DNA from: Bacteroidales bacterium
GTDB taxonomy: Bacteria > Bacillota > Clostridia > Lachnospirales > Lachnospiraceae
Assembly (NCBI GenBank): GCA_023664535.1
Contig: JAMPFJ010000020.1
Coordinates: 1 to 57,288, forward strand
Direction of reading: 5' to 3'
DNA length: 57,288 nucleotides
The notes under the pieces were generated by a model. The model had not been told where the DNA came from. It made no database searches and worked only from the letters and a program-made list of their open reading frames with translations. Below are positions 38,477 to 46,094 of this stretch, piece after piece (the stretch's first letter is position 1; each line of letters opens with the position of its first letter). Both the position numbers and the translations under genes were made by a program.

Positions 38477-39856
38477 TCATGAGTAATATTTTTGATTTTT
38501 ACTTGACGGTTTATCCGGCAATGTCATTTTCAATTTTTTGTTCATTAACATTTTATCAAGAAAATGTCGTTTTAAATACAGCCTATTGGGAAAAGCAAAT
38601 TCTTCCACAATTTCCTTCGCTGATTTAGGCTCTGAACAAAAGGCAATGATTGCTTTAATTACATCCTGTTCATCATCCTGTTCATTATCCTGTTCACTTT
38701 GAACAAGATGCGGTTCATCACTCAGCAGTTTCAAATACCTGTCACATGCCTTGCAAAGCACCATAATTCCAGATGCACTGATATTATATTCCGGTAAAGG
38801 ACCGCCATATTTTGCACATGCTTCTTTGATTTTTTCAAATCCTCGCCCCCACGCTTCAATCATACCGCTCATGAAAAATACATTTGCCAGCTTAGGATTA
38901 TAAGGTTTTGACGAATGCTTCATAAACAGCTTATCTGCCGAATCCAAACCTTCCGGCATTTCTCCGTCATTCCAAATGTAGATTTTATCTTCATACACGC
39001 TAATCTGTATTGGATTACAGCTGCTGTAATCCTTGTGGACAATGGCATTAAGCAAAATTTCCCGAAAAGCATCCTGATGAAACATAAACTGCTCTATTCT
39101 CTGGATTCCCTCATAGGTAATCAACGCCTTCATGTATTTTGTATAAACCAAATCAACCGTCTTGTCCACCTGTTCAATCAAAGAGCCATGCACTTCATCT
39201 TGATATTTTAAGTCTGCATCTGACTGTGCAAAATAACCTATTTTTACATATGCGCCTGTAACCCATTTCTCCGGCTCTTTATAAAATGCCAGCATTGCCG
39301 CCCTAATCAAATAACCATCCTCATCAAACAAGTGTAAATTGTCTAGCAGAATAGAATTTTCAACTCTCGCTTCCTCTGGTATCAGTCTGCCTCGTCTTAC
39401 CGCTTTCTCCTTGAATAATTCTATTGCTTCCGGTCTTAAATCCTCAACCTTTAGCTTGGCAATCGGCATACCGTCCCATGTCCTGCCTTGCGATTTCAAA
39501 ATCGCTTTATCCAGCTCTTTTCCGGTTATTGTTCTCATGGTACTCCCAGAACGATAAAAATATTTACCATGATAACTGATGAGTGAGGGGTACTTGTCCA
39601 CAATAATTTCAATATATTGCAGGTCATTTTCGTATAATAAATTGACATCTGCTACAATGCCCATTGTATCCGTAATCTTATTGGGAATAGCTTCCAACAG
39701 TTTTTTCCTGTCTTTATCGCTGAGTCCGATAACCTCTCCGTTATCATTTTTGCCAATGTAGAGCGTTCCTCCGTAAGCGTTTGCATACCCGCAAATCCAC
39801 TCTAAAAACTCATCATGCCATGATTCTTTCCATTCTATTGTTTGATGTTCCGGCAT
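38477..39856 (-). CDS. AlbA_2 (Schlafen-like) ATP-binding regulator
   Basis: The 459-residue protein has an N-terminal AlbA_2 domain (TIEWKESWHDEFLEWICGYANAYGGTLYIG, about 5-120), a middle region, a GHKL-type ATPase-like domain (FREILLNAIVHKDYS, then IYIWNDGEMPEGL, about 255-370) and a C-terminal winged-helix part (SAKEIVEEFAFPNRLYLKRHF). Such proteins are often called ATP-dependent DNA helicase RecG-like or transcriptional regulators, with unproven roles; many lie in defence or mobile regions. A 12-bp triplication encodes an EQD repeat near residue 390. The ATG at 39854-39856 is used; an in-frame GTG is at 39865. The gene is AT-richer than its neighbours and is enclosed by 43-bp direct repeats, suggesting acquisition. 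Confidence 0.85.
   Translation of the reverse strand: MPEHQTIEWKESWHDEFLEWICGYANAYGGTLYIGKNDNGEVIGLSDKDRKKLLEAIPNKITDTMGIVADVNLLYENDLQYIEIIVDKYPSLISYHGKYFYRSGSTMRTITGKELDKAILKSQGRTWDGMPIAKLKVEDLRPEAIELFKEKAVRRGRLIPEEARVENSILLDNLHLFDEDGYLIRAAMLAFYKEPEKWVTGAYVKIGYFAQSDADLKYQDEVHGSLIEQVDKTVDLVYTKYMKALITYEGIQRIEQFMFHQDAFREILLNAIVHKDYSSCNPIQISVYEDKIYIWNDGEMPEGLDSADKLFMKHSSKPYNPKLANVFFMSGMIEAWGRGFEKIKEACAKYGGPLPEYNISASGIMVLCKACDRYLKLLSDEPHLVQSEQDNEQDDEQDVIKAIIAFCSEPKSAKEIVEEFAFPNRLYLKRHFLDKMLMNKKLKMTLPDKPSSKNQKYYS
38663..38698 (-). repeat. Three tandem 12-bp units inside the AlbA_2 gene
   Basis: Three units of ATCCTGTTCAnn are arrayed without gaps and encode EQDx repeats on the minus strand. The length is a multiple of three, so copy-number change keeps the frame while altering a hinge before the winged-helix domain. 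Confidence 0.85.
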
Positions 39857-39879
39857 ACTATACACCCGCTTTCTATTTT

Positions 39880-40078
39880 TCAGCCTGTGGGCACATCTTG
39901 ATTCACATTAATCATCTCATTCATAGCCTCTTCAGCATCCAATAAAACAATCACTCTGACATCTATATCTAAACTGATATCATTCCTTTGTATAGGCTTC
40001 AAATTTACTTAATACCATTTCTGACAATTCCTTACCATAATAGTTTATCTTATTGCAGGGTTCGGTATTCCAACACAT
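39880..40078 (-). pseudogene. Broken small gene (about 66 codons with one frameshift)
   Basis: A 32-codon frame starts at ATG 40076-40078 (MCWNTEPCNKINYYGKE onward) and stops at 39980. Directly after, a shift by one base opens the frame DISLDIDVRVIVLLDAEEA..., which stops at 39880. Read together they give about 66 residues of protein-like composition with a plausible alpha/beta pattern. The family was not recognised. No ribosome site precedes the ATG. Its N-terminal segment contains the right copy of the 43-bp repeat. It lies 23 nt upstream of the AlbA_2 gene, so the pair could once have been an operon. The alternative is two tiny overlapping reading frames. The 39857-40216 gap holds nothing else except the sequence after the CotS-like gene. 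Confidence 0.55.
40029..40071 (-). repeat. 43-bp direct repeat, right copy
   Basis: Partner of 38409-38451 (42 of 43 identical). It sits inside the first frame of the broken small gene. Confidence 0.95.
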
Positions 40079-40216
40079 ATTTTGTGCAAAATAAGTTTAC
40101 CATAAACCGGGCAGAAAAAAAAGCCTGTAGTATCTTCCATATAGAATAATTGAAGCCCCCGCCGGTTAAAAAACGACGTGAGGCTTTTACCAATCCAGTA
40201 TTTGTCTCTTCCTGTC

Positions 40217-41455
40217 TCATCTGTCCACTACATAATGCTCTCTATACTCTTCCAGCAGCTTACCCTTTTCCGTCTCCTGCAGAATTACCGTTTCCAGCTT
40301 CTCCACATATTTAGGCGAGAGGAATGCCTTGTTGGTATTATAGTAGCTGTTGGCAATTTTCCAGAATTTTTCCGGGTAAGAAAACAGAATATACATATAG
40401 TGATAATCTTCTCCGGTAAGGGAAATCCGCTCTGCGTATACCCGAAAAATATCCTCCAGCAGGGTGAAATCAAAATGATTCTTCTCCATCGCTTTTCTGG
40501 CAAACTGATACAAATCATTCAACTGGTTTCCTTTAGAAAACCGTTCGAAATGAACAATCGCTTCCGTATCCTTACCGAGAATCACATTGTGCTGGTTATA
40601 GCTTCCATGGCAGATTCCATAATGGTTCTGAAAAACGCTCTGCGCAGACACCCGTTCCTCCCCCTTTATCACCTGCGCAAGCATTTCCATACATTCCGTA
40701 CCCTGGCGGTAATAGCTCGAAAACACCTGTAAAAACAGATTTTCAAAAGAATTTTTCTGTTTCACCCTCATGATAAACCTCTGGATTTTCTTTAGCTCTT
40801 TATTATGCCGGATAAACAGATTTTCAATGTCAAAGCATGCTGAATTATCAAAACCGTCTTCCTGGGGAAAAGCTTCATCCGGATTTATCTTTTCCTCCGC
40901 TTTTTCCGTCCCGCTTCCGTCGGATTCCGCTATACCCAGCACCTCCTCCAACGCATTCTGACTGATTTCATAAACGTAGGAAATCTTATCCAACTCCTCA
41001 CCGTTTACAATAGCACGCTTAATTTCCTCAATCCGCTTTCTCTCTTTTCTTTGCAGATTTTCTTTCCACGCCCGTTGAAACCGAACCACAATCTCTTTCC
41101 CATATAGATGAAACTCCGCTAATGCCTTGATTGCCCGCACAATATCGGAAGGGTTGTGCATGTCACACTCGTTTCCCTCAAAATGCTTTTTCAGTACAAA
41201 GGGCTGCCTGTATTTATCACAGGTGAACAGGCTTCCCTCCCGGTTGGGAATCAGATAATCCAGATTCAGGCAGCCCGCTTCCTCAAATAATTGCTTTAAC
41301 ACGTATTCCTGTTCTAATCTGGTCAGATTGCCGCGAAAAGGCTCTAAAATGCGAAGCCCCTCCGTCGTTGTCAGAATTGTCGCACCTCTTCCCTTTTTTG
41401 CCGCAAGAATTTCCATGTCGTACTGTTCGTAAACCTCAGCAAGTTTTTCGGACAT
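40217..41455 (-). CDS. CotS-like kinase-fold protein, probable pseudokinase
   Basis: The 412-residue protein has the CotS/YutH spore-coat kinase-like fold related to aminoglycoside phosphotransferases. The catalytic-loop equivalent reads CHGSYNQHNVIL, with Ser in place of the catalytic Asp of HGDxxxxN, and the metal-binding segment is IVHFERFSKG without the usual Asp. The family ending DLYQFARKAMEKNHFD and YPEKFWKIANSYYNTNK is intact. An insert of about 80 residues (165-245), acidic and Pro/Gly-rich, lies between the lobes. These substitutions argue for a structural or binding role. It follows cca by 55 nt; its ribosome site lies within a hairpin. Confidence 0.85.
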   Translation of the reverse strand: MSEKLAEVYEQYDMEILAAKKGRGATILTTTEGLRILEPFRGNLTRLEQEYVLKQLFEEAGCLNLDYLIPNREGSLFTCDKYRQPFVLKKHFEGNECDMHNPSDIVRAIKALAEFHLYGKEIVVRFQRAWKENLQRKERKRIEEIKRAIVNGEELDKISYVYEISQNALEEVLGIAESDGSGTEKAEEKINPDEAFPQEDGFDNSACFDIENLFIRHNKELKKIQRFIMRVKQKNSFENLFLQVFSSYYRQGTECMEMLAQVIKGEERVSAQSVFQNHYGICHGSYNQHNVILGKDTEAIVHFERFSKGNQLNDLYQFARKAMEKNHFDFTLLEDIFRVYAERISLTGEDYHYMYILFSYPEKFWKIANSYYNTNKAFLSPKYVEKLETVILQETEKGKLLEEYREHYVVDR

Positions 41456-41459
41456 AAAA

Positions 41460-41499
41460 ACATCCCCTCCTTTACCTTTTCATCTTATGAAGGGGATGT
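41460..41499 (-). promoter_or_regulatory. Hairpin that covers the CotS-like gene's ribosome site
   Basis: In the cca-cotS gap ACATCCCCT (41491-41499 on the minus strand) pairs perfectly over 9 bp with AGGGGATGT (41460-41468), which contains part of the GGAGGGG ribosome site ending 5 nt before the ATG. The structure would hide the site; the T-run after it is short (TTTTT), so it may also act as a weak terminator. Confidence 0.6.
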
Positions 41500-41510
41500 G
41501 AAAATTATCA

Positions 41511-42860
41511 CTAATTTTTTTGCTTTTCCTGTAGCTCCTGAGCAAGAACAAGCAGGCGTTCCCTCGTATTGTCCTCGGGATTTTCCAGCACATCGTCAAG
41601 AAGAGCCTTTAATATTATGCCCAGCTCTTTTCCCGGACGCATTCCCTGCTCGATTAAATCACCTCCGGTAACCGCCAAATCCTTCAGGGAAAGACACTGC
41701 TGTTCTTCGATAATCTGACGGTAATATTCCTGCAGTGTTTCCAGATTACCTAATTTCTCTTTGCGCATATACTCGCTTTGGGCAAGAATATCCGCCCGTT
41801 TAAGCTTTGCATAATCCTCAAATAAATCTGCGCCCATCCTGCTCAATGCCCGGCGGAACGCACGAATGGACGGTGTTTCACCCATTCCGTAGTCATGCCA
41901 GAGAACCAGACGCTTTATCCGCTCCGTTCCGGCATTGTCAAATTTTAACCGCCGCAGAATTTTTCCTGCCATATCCACTCCTGCTTCATTATGCCCATAG
42001 AAGTGTTCGCCCCGTTCATCCGCAGTTTTTGTCGCCGGTTTTGCCACATCATGCAGCAATGCCGCCCAGCGCATGACTTCCGTCGCCGGAACCTCCTCTA
42101 CCACCCGGAGCGTGTGCTCTCCCACCGTATATTGGTGATGCTTATTCCTCTGCCCGGTTTTCATCATTTCATCAAATTCCGGCAGCACCACTGCCGTCAC
42201 CCCCAGCTCGTAGGCTGTGCGCAGACGTTCCGGATGCTCCGATACCAGCAGCTTGGTCAATTCCACATGAATCCGCTCCGCACTGATTTCTTTCAGAAGC
42301 GCCGCCTGCCGTCTTATCGCCTCTTTGGTTTTCCCGTCAATGACAAAATCAAGCTGTGCCGCAAACCGCACCGCCCTTAATATACGCAGGGCATCTTCAT
42401 CGAATCTTTCGGCAGGGCTGCCCACGCACCGGATAACATGCCGCTGCAAGTCCCCCATTCCGTCAAAACAATCCACAAGCCCTTCCTCGTCATTATATGC
42501 CATGGCATTGATAGTAAAGTCCCGGCGCTTCATATCCTCGGTCAGACTTGCCGTAAAGGTGACGGAATCCGGACGGCGGTGGTCCTGGTATTTCCCGTCT
42601 ACCCGGTACGTGGTGACCTCGTATCCCTCTTTACCGAATAAAACGGTAACCGTTCCGTGAGCAATCCCAGTGTCCACCGTTCGGGAAAACAATGCCTTTA
42701 CCTCCTCCGGTCTGGCAGAAGTCGTAATATCCCAGTCATCCGGTTCTTTATGCAGTATGGCATCCCGGACGCACCCTCCGACAATATACGCTTCAAACCC
42801 TGCTTTTTGCAGTTTATGGATAATCCGTCCGGCATTCGCCGGCATATTAATCCTAATCAT
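41511..42860 (-). CDS. cca: CCA tRNA nucleotidyltransferase
   Basis: This 449-residue class II enzyme adds or repairs the 3' CCA of tRNAs. It has the nucleotidyltransferase motif GGCVRDAILHKEPDDWDI with the two metal Asp residues (about 28-45), the RRDFTINAMAY motif, the base-selecting EDALRILRAVRFAAQ helix, and a C-terminal HD domain (ALLHDVAKP, GHNEAG, WHD). The HD domain is usual in the longer bacterial enzymes and gives phosphohydrolase activity in some. The ATG at 42858-42860 agrees with the family N-terminus. It is followed by the CotS-like gene. Confidence 0.95.
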   Translation of the reverse strand: MIRINMPANAGRIIHKLQKAGFEAYIVGGCVRDAILHKEPDDWDITTSARPEEVKALFSRTVDTGIAHGTVTVLFGKEGYEVTTYRVDGKYQDHRRPDSVTFTASLTEDMKRRDFTINAMAYNDEEGLVDCFDGMGDLQRHVIRCVGSPAERFDEDALRILRAVRFAAQLDFVIDGKTKEAIRRQAALLKEISAERIHVELTKLLVSEHPERLRTAYELGVTAVVLPEFDEMMKTGQRNKHHQYTVGEHTLRVVEEVPATEVMRWAALLHDVAKPATKTADERGEHFYGHNEAGVDMAGKILRRLKFDNAGTERIKRLVLWHDYGMGETPSIRAFRRALSRMGADLFEDYAKLKRADILAQSEYMRKEKLGNLETLQEYYRQIIEEQQCLSLKDLAVTGGDLIEQGMRPGKELGIILKALLDDVLENPEDNTRERLLVLAQELQEKQKN

Positions 42861-42976
42861 CTACCCAACTTCCAATCCGTTTCTTTTTCCTCTTTAACGG
42901 AACAGACCCTCTGTTTTCGTCCATTCACAGTAAAACTATCATACTGCAATTTTTTTTAATCTTCAATATATTTTAG

Positions 42977-43612
42977 CTACTTTCTCAACTCCATTCCTAC
43001 GGCATACCTGGACAACGGCCTCCGGTAAAGCAGTCTCCGGCATATTCCGGCAAGCACCACCCCAAAAAGAACAATCAAAGCTCCGCACAGCGCGCCTTCC
43101 GCCACTCCCATCTGAAAAGCAGACGGTTCAGCATACATGAAAACCACGACATAAGCAACAACAAAAAAAGCTGTACTGATTAACATATATTTCATGCAAA
43201 GCACATAATAAACCATAATCACCGCCCCGACTATTCCCGCAAAAACAAACCCTGTTCCGTACTGAAAATTCTGCTCCGTACCAAATATGCCTTTCACCCA
43301 TATCAGCATCAGTAAAACGGCAAAAACAAAAGCCCCGGTTATTAAGTCCATTACATCCGGCAGCCAGATTTCCAGCGCCCGCCTTTTCGGCGATGCAGCG
43401 GCAAATCCGGTATAGGTCAGGCTTCCCTCAATCTGTTTTATCATGATTCCTGCCGTAAACAAATAGGTTGCCCCAAGCATTATCGCATCTGAACCGCCCA
43501 GCATAATAACAGTTACCGCCAGCACAAAAAAGAATACTGCGCATCCTATATAAGATTTTACATTAATGCCGTATGCGATTATCTTTGACAGCTTCTTTAA
43601 TTTCCGAATCAT
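42977..43612 (-). CDS. ABC transporter membrane protein, second of a pair
   Basis: This 211-residue protein has about six hydrophobic segments (near 22-40, 45-60, 90-110, 122-142, 145-165 and 175-200), separated by short basic loops, and no signal peptide. I do not recognise a precise family; it resembles the small ABC-2-type permease subunits of YtrA-regulated transporters. Its ATG has GGAGGAAAG upstream and overlaps the end of the previous gene by 50 bp in another frame, a clear sign of a co-translated pair. It is the last gene of the gntR-ABC cluster. Confidence 0.8.
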   Translation of the reverse strand: MIRKLKKLSKIIAYGINVKSYIGCAVFFFVLAVTVIMLGGSDAIMLGATYLFTAGIMIKQIEGSLTYTGFAAASPKRRALEIWLPDVMDLITGAFVFAVLLMLIWVKGIFGTEQNFQYGTGFVFAGIVGAVIMVYYVLCMKYMLISTAFFVVAYVVVFMYAEPSAFQMGVAEGALCGALIVLFGVVLAGICRRLLYRRPLSRYAVGMELRK

Positions 43613-44252
43613 AATAGCTTTCCTCCGCTCTTTTTATTATTCTGCTTCTTCCCGCTATCGCCGCTGCAAGTCCCGCTGCTCCTCCGGCAGGCAGCATCCA
43701 GATTTGTATCTCGCTGCCAAACAGCCCTATCCCTACGGCAAAAGCAGCCCCGCCCAGCAAATACAGCACCACCATATTGAGCCATACATTGGTGGAAAGC
43801 CGGGTAAAGACAAAGGCAAACTCAACCATGGCAAATACCAGCATTGCACATAGCAGACTGCCCGGCAGAGAAAATGCGGCTTCCCCGGCATTGCCGGTTT
43901 TTGCGATAAAATATAATCCAGTCATCATCACAAGCATGCCAAGGAAGCGTCTGATTCCATCCATAACCAGAGCCTTTTTCAGCAGCGGCATTCCCTTTGC
44001 GGAAGTTTTCAGATACTCCAAACGATTGGTGTCCCTTGCGCCGATGCCTAAAAATACATAGGTATCCAAACACATTTCCACTGCCACAAGAATGCAGCAG
44101 GTCAGTCCGACGCATATCTGTGCAAAATACAGGAGATAACGGTTCATTGCATACATACCGCCTATAACGCATAGCGGATAAAGCAGATAAATACACCATT
44201 TCAGCCATCCGCCGGGCAAAAACATATGATACCCTTTTATTGCTTCTCTCAT
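43563..44252 (-). CDS. ABC transporter membrane protein, first of a pair
   Basis: This 229-residue integral membrane protein has about six hydrophobic segments (near 18-36, 40-65, 105-122, 130-150, 158-178 and 182-200) and a cytoplasmic basic and acidic C-terminus (KRAEESYYDSEIKEAVKD). It follows the ABC ATPase by 29 nt with a strong GGAGGTGAAGG site. By context it is a membrane subunit of the transporter; substrates of GntR-regulated systems of this type often include lantibiotics or cell-wall-active peptides, but nothing here decides this. Confidence 0.8.
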   Translation of the reverse strand: MREAIKGYHMFLPGGWLKWCIYLLYPLCVIGGMYAMNRYLLYFAQICVGLTCCILVAVEMCLDTYVFLGIGARDTNRLEYLKTSAKGMPLLKKALVMDGIRRFLGMLVMMTGLYFIAKTGNAGEAAFSLPGSLLCAMLVFAMVEFAFVFTRLSTNVWLNMVVLYLLGGAAFAVGIGLFGSEIQIWMLPAGGAAGLAAAIAGRSRIIKRAEESYYDSEIKEAVKDNRIRH

Positions 44253-44281
44253 CAGTCCTTCACCTCCATTTTTCCTGTCCT

Positions 44282-45181
44282 TTAACCAACTGCCGCCGCT
44301 TTGCTTTCCTCATACAACCCGGTATATTTTTTCATTACCGCCACACTAATCTGGGATAAGGAAGGCGTTTCCGTTACGACATCCAGACCTGCCAGCTTAT
44401 CCAAATCCTCCGCCAGGCAAAGCCCCTCATAGCCGTAAGAATTTTTCCGGAAGCCCCATAAAATATCCTTCACTTTGTCCGCTTCCTCCTTCTCCCCTTT
44501 CACCATAATATATTTTTCCTTCAGCTCCTCCACAAATCCCTGCTCCACAATTTTCCCCTGCTCCAAAATCACCGCATAGTCCGTGACATCCTCCATATCC
44601 GCAATATTATGGGTGGAAAAAAATACGCTCTTTTCTCCGTTTCCCTCCTCCAGATATTCCCGAATCATGGCGCACAGTTTATCCCGCATCAACGGGTCAA
44701 GGGGCGATGCCGGTTCGTCTAAAAGAAGCATCCGGGTATCCCTTGCAAATACAGCCGACAGCATGGTTTTCATTTTCATCCCGTCTGACAATTTGGAAAT
44801 ACTCTTTCCCGCTTTGTCCACTCCCAATTCCCGGCAAAGCGCTTCAAATCTGTCCCGGTGAAACCGGTCAAACAGCAGCTCGCTCGCCTCCCCTACCGCA
44901 CGAACCGTCCAGAAGGGCATAAAATAATTTCCCGGTCCGGTATAACCGATATTTTCACGGATTTCCGCATCCTCCTTCTCCCCGTCAAAATACATGACCT
45001 TACCCTGATAATCCATACGTATTCCCGCCAGAATGTTGATTAGCGTTGACTTTCCGGCGCCGTTTTCTCCAATCAAGGCGGTGGCAAACCCCTCCGGAAT
45101 ATTCAGCTCTCCGATATCCAACTGAAACCCCTTAAATTTTTTTCTCAATCCTTCTATTCTGACTACTGCCTGTGTCTCCAT
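44282..45181 (-). CDS. ABC transporter ATP-binding protein (YtrB/BcrA-like)
   Basis: The 299-residue ATPase has Walker A GENGAGKST (residues 38-46), a degenerate signature KLSDGMKMK in place of LSGGQ (frequent in YtrB/BcrA-type transporters), Walker B MLLLDEPASPLDP and the H-loop FSTHN. The C-terminal about 90 residues form the extra domain seen in this branch. The start is ATG 45179-45181 behind AAGGAGG; an upstream extension in frame is not supported. It lies in an operon with gntR, a 25-codon reading frame and two membrane proteins. Confidence 0.93.
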   Translation of the reverse strand: METQAVVRIEGLRKKFKGFQLDIGELNIPEGFATALIGENGAGKSTLINILAGIRMDYQGKVMYFDGEKEDAEIRENIGYTGPGNYFMPFWTVRAVGEASELLFDRFHRDRFEALCRELGVDKAGKSISKLSDGMKMKTMLSAVFARDTRMLLLDEPASPLDPLMRDKLCAMIREYLEEGNGEKSVFFSTHNIADMEDVTDYAVILEQGKIVEQGFVEELKEKYIMVKGEKEEADKVKDILWGFRKNSYGYEGLCLAEDLDKLAGLDVVTETPSLSQISVAVMKKYTGLYEESKAAAVG

Positions 45182-45191
45182 ACTGACCTCC

Positions 45192-45269
45192 TTAATATTC
45201 CTGTTTCCACTGTGCGTAACCATACGATTCCCCAAATTCAGCCGTGCAATACGAACAGCTTCTGCACAT
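45192..45269 (-). CDS. Candidate 25-residue Cys-rich small protein
   Basis: Between gntR and the ABC ATPase is an ATG frame of 25 codons reading MCRSCSYCTAEFGES and ending in QWKQEY. It starts 8 nt after the gntR stop with AGAGG as a ribosome site, and its TAA stop directly abuts the GGAGG of the ATPase gene (TAAGGAGG). Three cysteines are spaced CxxCxxC. This neat fit suggests either a real small protein or a leader that couples translation of the ATPase. No family was recognised. An alternative frame extending the ATPase upstream exists but has no good start. Confidence 0.45.
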   Translation of the reverse strand: MCRSCSYCTAEFGESYGYAQWKQEY

Positions 45270-45277
45270 ATGCCTCT

Positions 45278-45652
45278 TCACTGCTCCCCCGCCTCAAACA
45301 AAAGATTCAACATTCCTGCCAGCTCGTCTTGGGAAACCCCGGCAATCTTTGCCGCAGATATTGCGTTGGTTAAATGCTCTTCCAGCTTCCGCATATGCTG
45401 TTCCTTTAACATTTCACTGTCCTGTGCGTTCACGTAATAACCCTTACCCTGTACCGCCGTTACCAGTCCCTGCCGCTCCAGCTCCTCGTAAGCTTTCATC
45501 GTGGTAATCACACTGATGCGCAGCTCCCTTGCCAATCCCCGGATAGAGGGCAGATATTCTCCGGATTTCATTTTCCCCGACAAAATATCCTCTTTAAACT
45601 GTTCTGCAATCTGCTGATAAATAGGAACTCCGGAATTTTGTAATATTTTCAT
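45278..45652 (-). CDS. GntR-family regulator, YtrA type
   Basis: This 124-residue regulator has the short YtrA-subfamily plan: an N-terminal winged helix-turn-helix (PIYQQIAEQFKEDILSG, LPSIRGLARELRISVITTMKAYEELERQGLV) and a C-terminal helical dimerisation tail of about 45 residues. Such proteins repress their own ABC transporter operon and respond to cell-wall antibiotics or similar signals. The ATG follows AGGTGAAG. It is the first gene of the operon and has a strong promoter with overlapping dyads, as expected for autorepression. Confidence 0.93.
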   Translation of the reverse strand: MKILQNSGVPIYQQIAEQFKEDILSGKMKSGEYLPSIRGLARELRISVITTMKAYEELERQGLVTAVQGKGYYVNAQDSEMLKEQHMRKLEEHLTNAISAAKIAGVSQDELAGMLNLLFEAGEQ

Positions 45653-45713
45653 CTCTTCACCTGCCTTTATCTCTGTTTCTTCTGTTTACTCAGCCTTAAC
45701 TGTTTATATGTTA

Positions 45714-45742
45714 TATATACACCTATAACACCATGGTGTCAA
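45714..45742 (-). promoter_or_regulatory. Promoter and operator of the gntR-ABC operon
   Basis: The minus strand has TTGACA (45737-45742), a 17-nt spacer and TATATA (45714-45719). A perfect palindrome ACACCATGGTGT (45728-45739) overlaps the -35 box, and GTTATA/TATAAC arms overlap the -10 region. These are good candidate GntR sites. Confidence 0.8.
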
Positions 45743-45816
45743 GCTATTTTTAACATTTTATTACCCCTATCATCCCCTGTATAGAGATAAGCAAAACGTA
45801 CTATCTCCAAAATGCA

Positions 45817-45957
45817 GTTGTTCAATATAGACAATATCGTAAGCCGGGCATTGGGGAGCCGTTGGTACTTAGGTGCCGTACTTTGGCACCTTATGTACCA
45901 TTACGAGCGACACATAGCAAAAGCGTGCCCGGCGGTGATTTGTCTATATTGTACAAC
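45817..45957. mobile_element. MITE-like repeat, copy 2, with 18-bp terminal inverted repeats
   Basis: The ends are GTTGTTCAATATAGACAA (45817-45834) and, inverted, GTTGTACAATATAGACAA (45940-45957): 17 of 18 match. Inside, GGTAC-N2-AGGTGCC (45864-45877) pairs with GGCACCT-N3-GTACC (45885-45899), and GCCGGGCA recurs in inverted form. The 141-bp element encodes nothing. Its right half matches copies 1 and 3. No clear target-site duplication is visible. The rest of the 45653-46094 gap holds the gntR promoter and the anti-sigma gene's terminator. Confidence 0.75.
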
Positions 45958-46034
45958 GTGTGGTTAAGAAAGCAAAGTTTTGCTCATAGCTACCCCTGTA
46001 CTCAAATCAACCCACCCATCAATCCGTAAAACAC

Positions 46035-46074
46035 TAAAAAAGGAACTCAAAACCGCCAAAACGGATTGAGTCCC
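46035..46074 (-). terminator. Terminator of the sigma/anti-sigma operon
   Basis: A 9-bp stem (GGGACTCAA with TTGAGTTCC, one G-T pair) and then seven Ts on the minus strand, 20 nt after the stop. Confidence 0.9.
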
Positions 46075-46094
46075 TTTTCTGCTCCGATTATCAT

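Noticed and set aside
38409..40071. 43-bp direct repeats as a transposon target-site duplication
   Set aside because: Target duplications are normally 2-14 bp and the enclosed DNA has no transposase or terminal inverted repeats.
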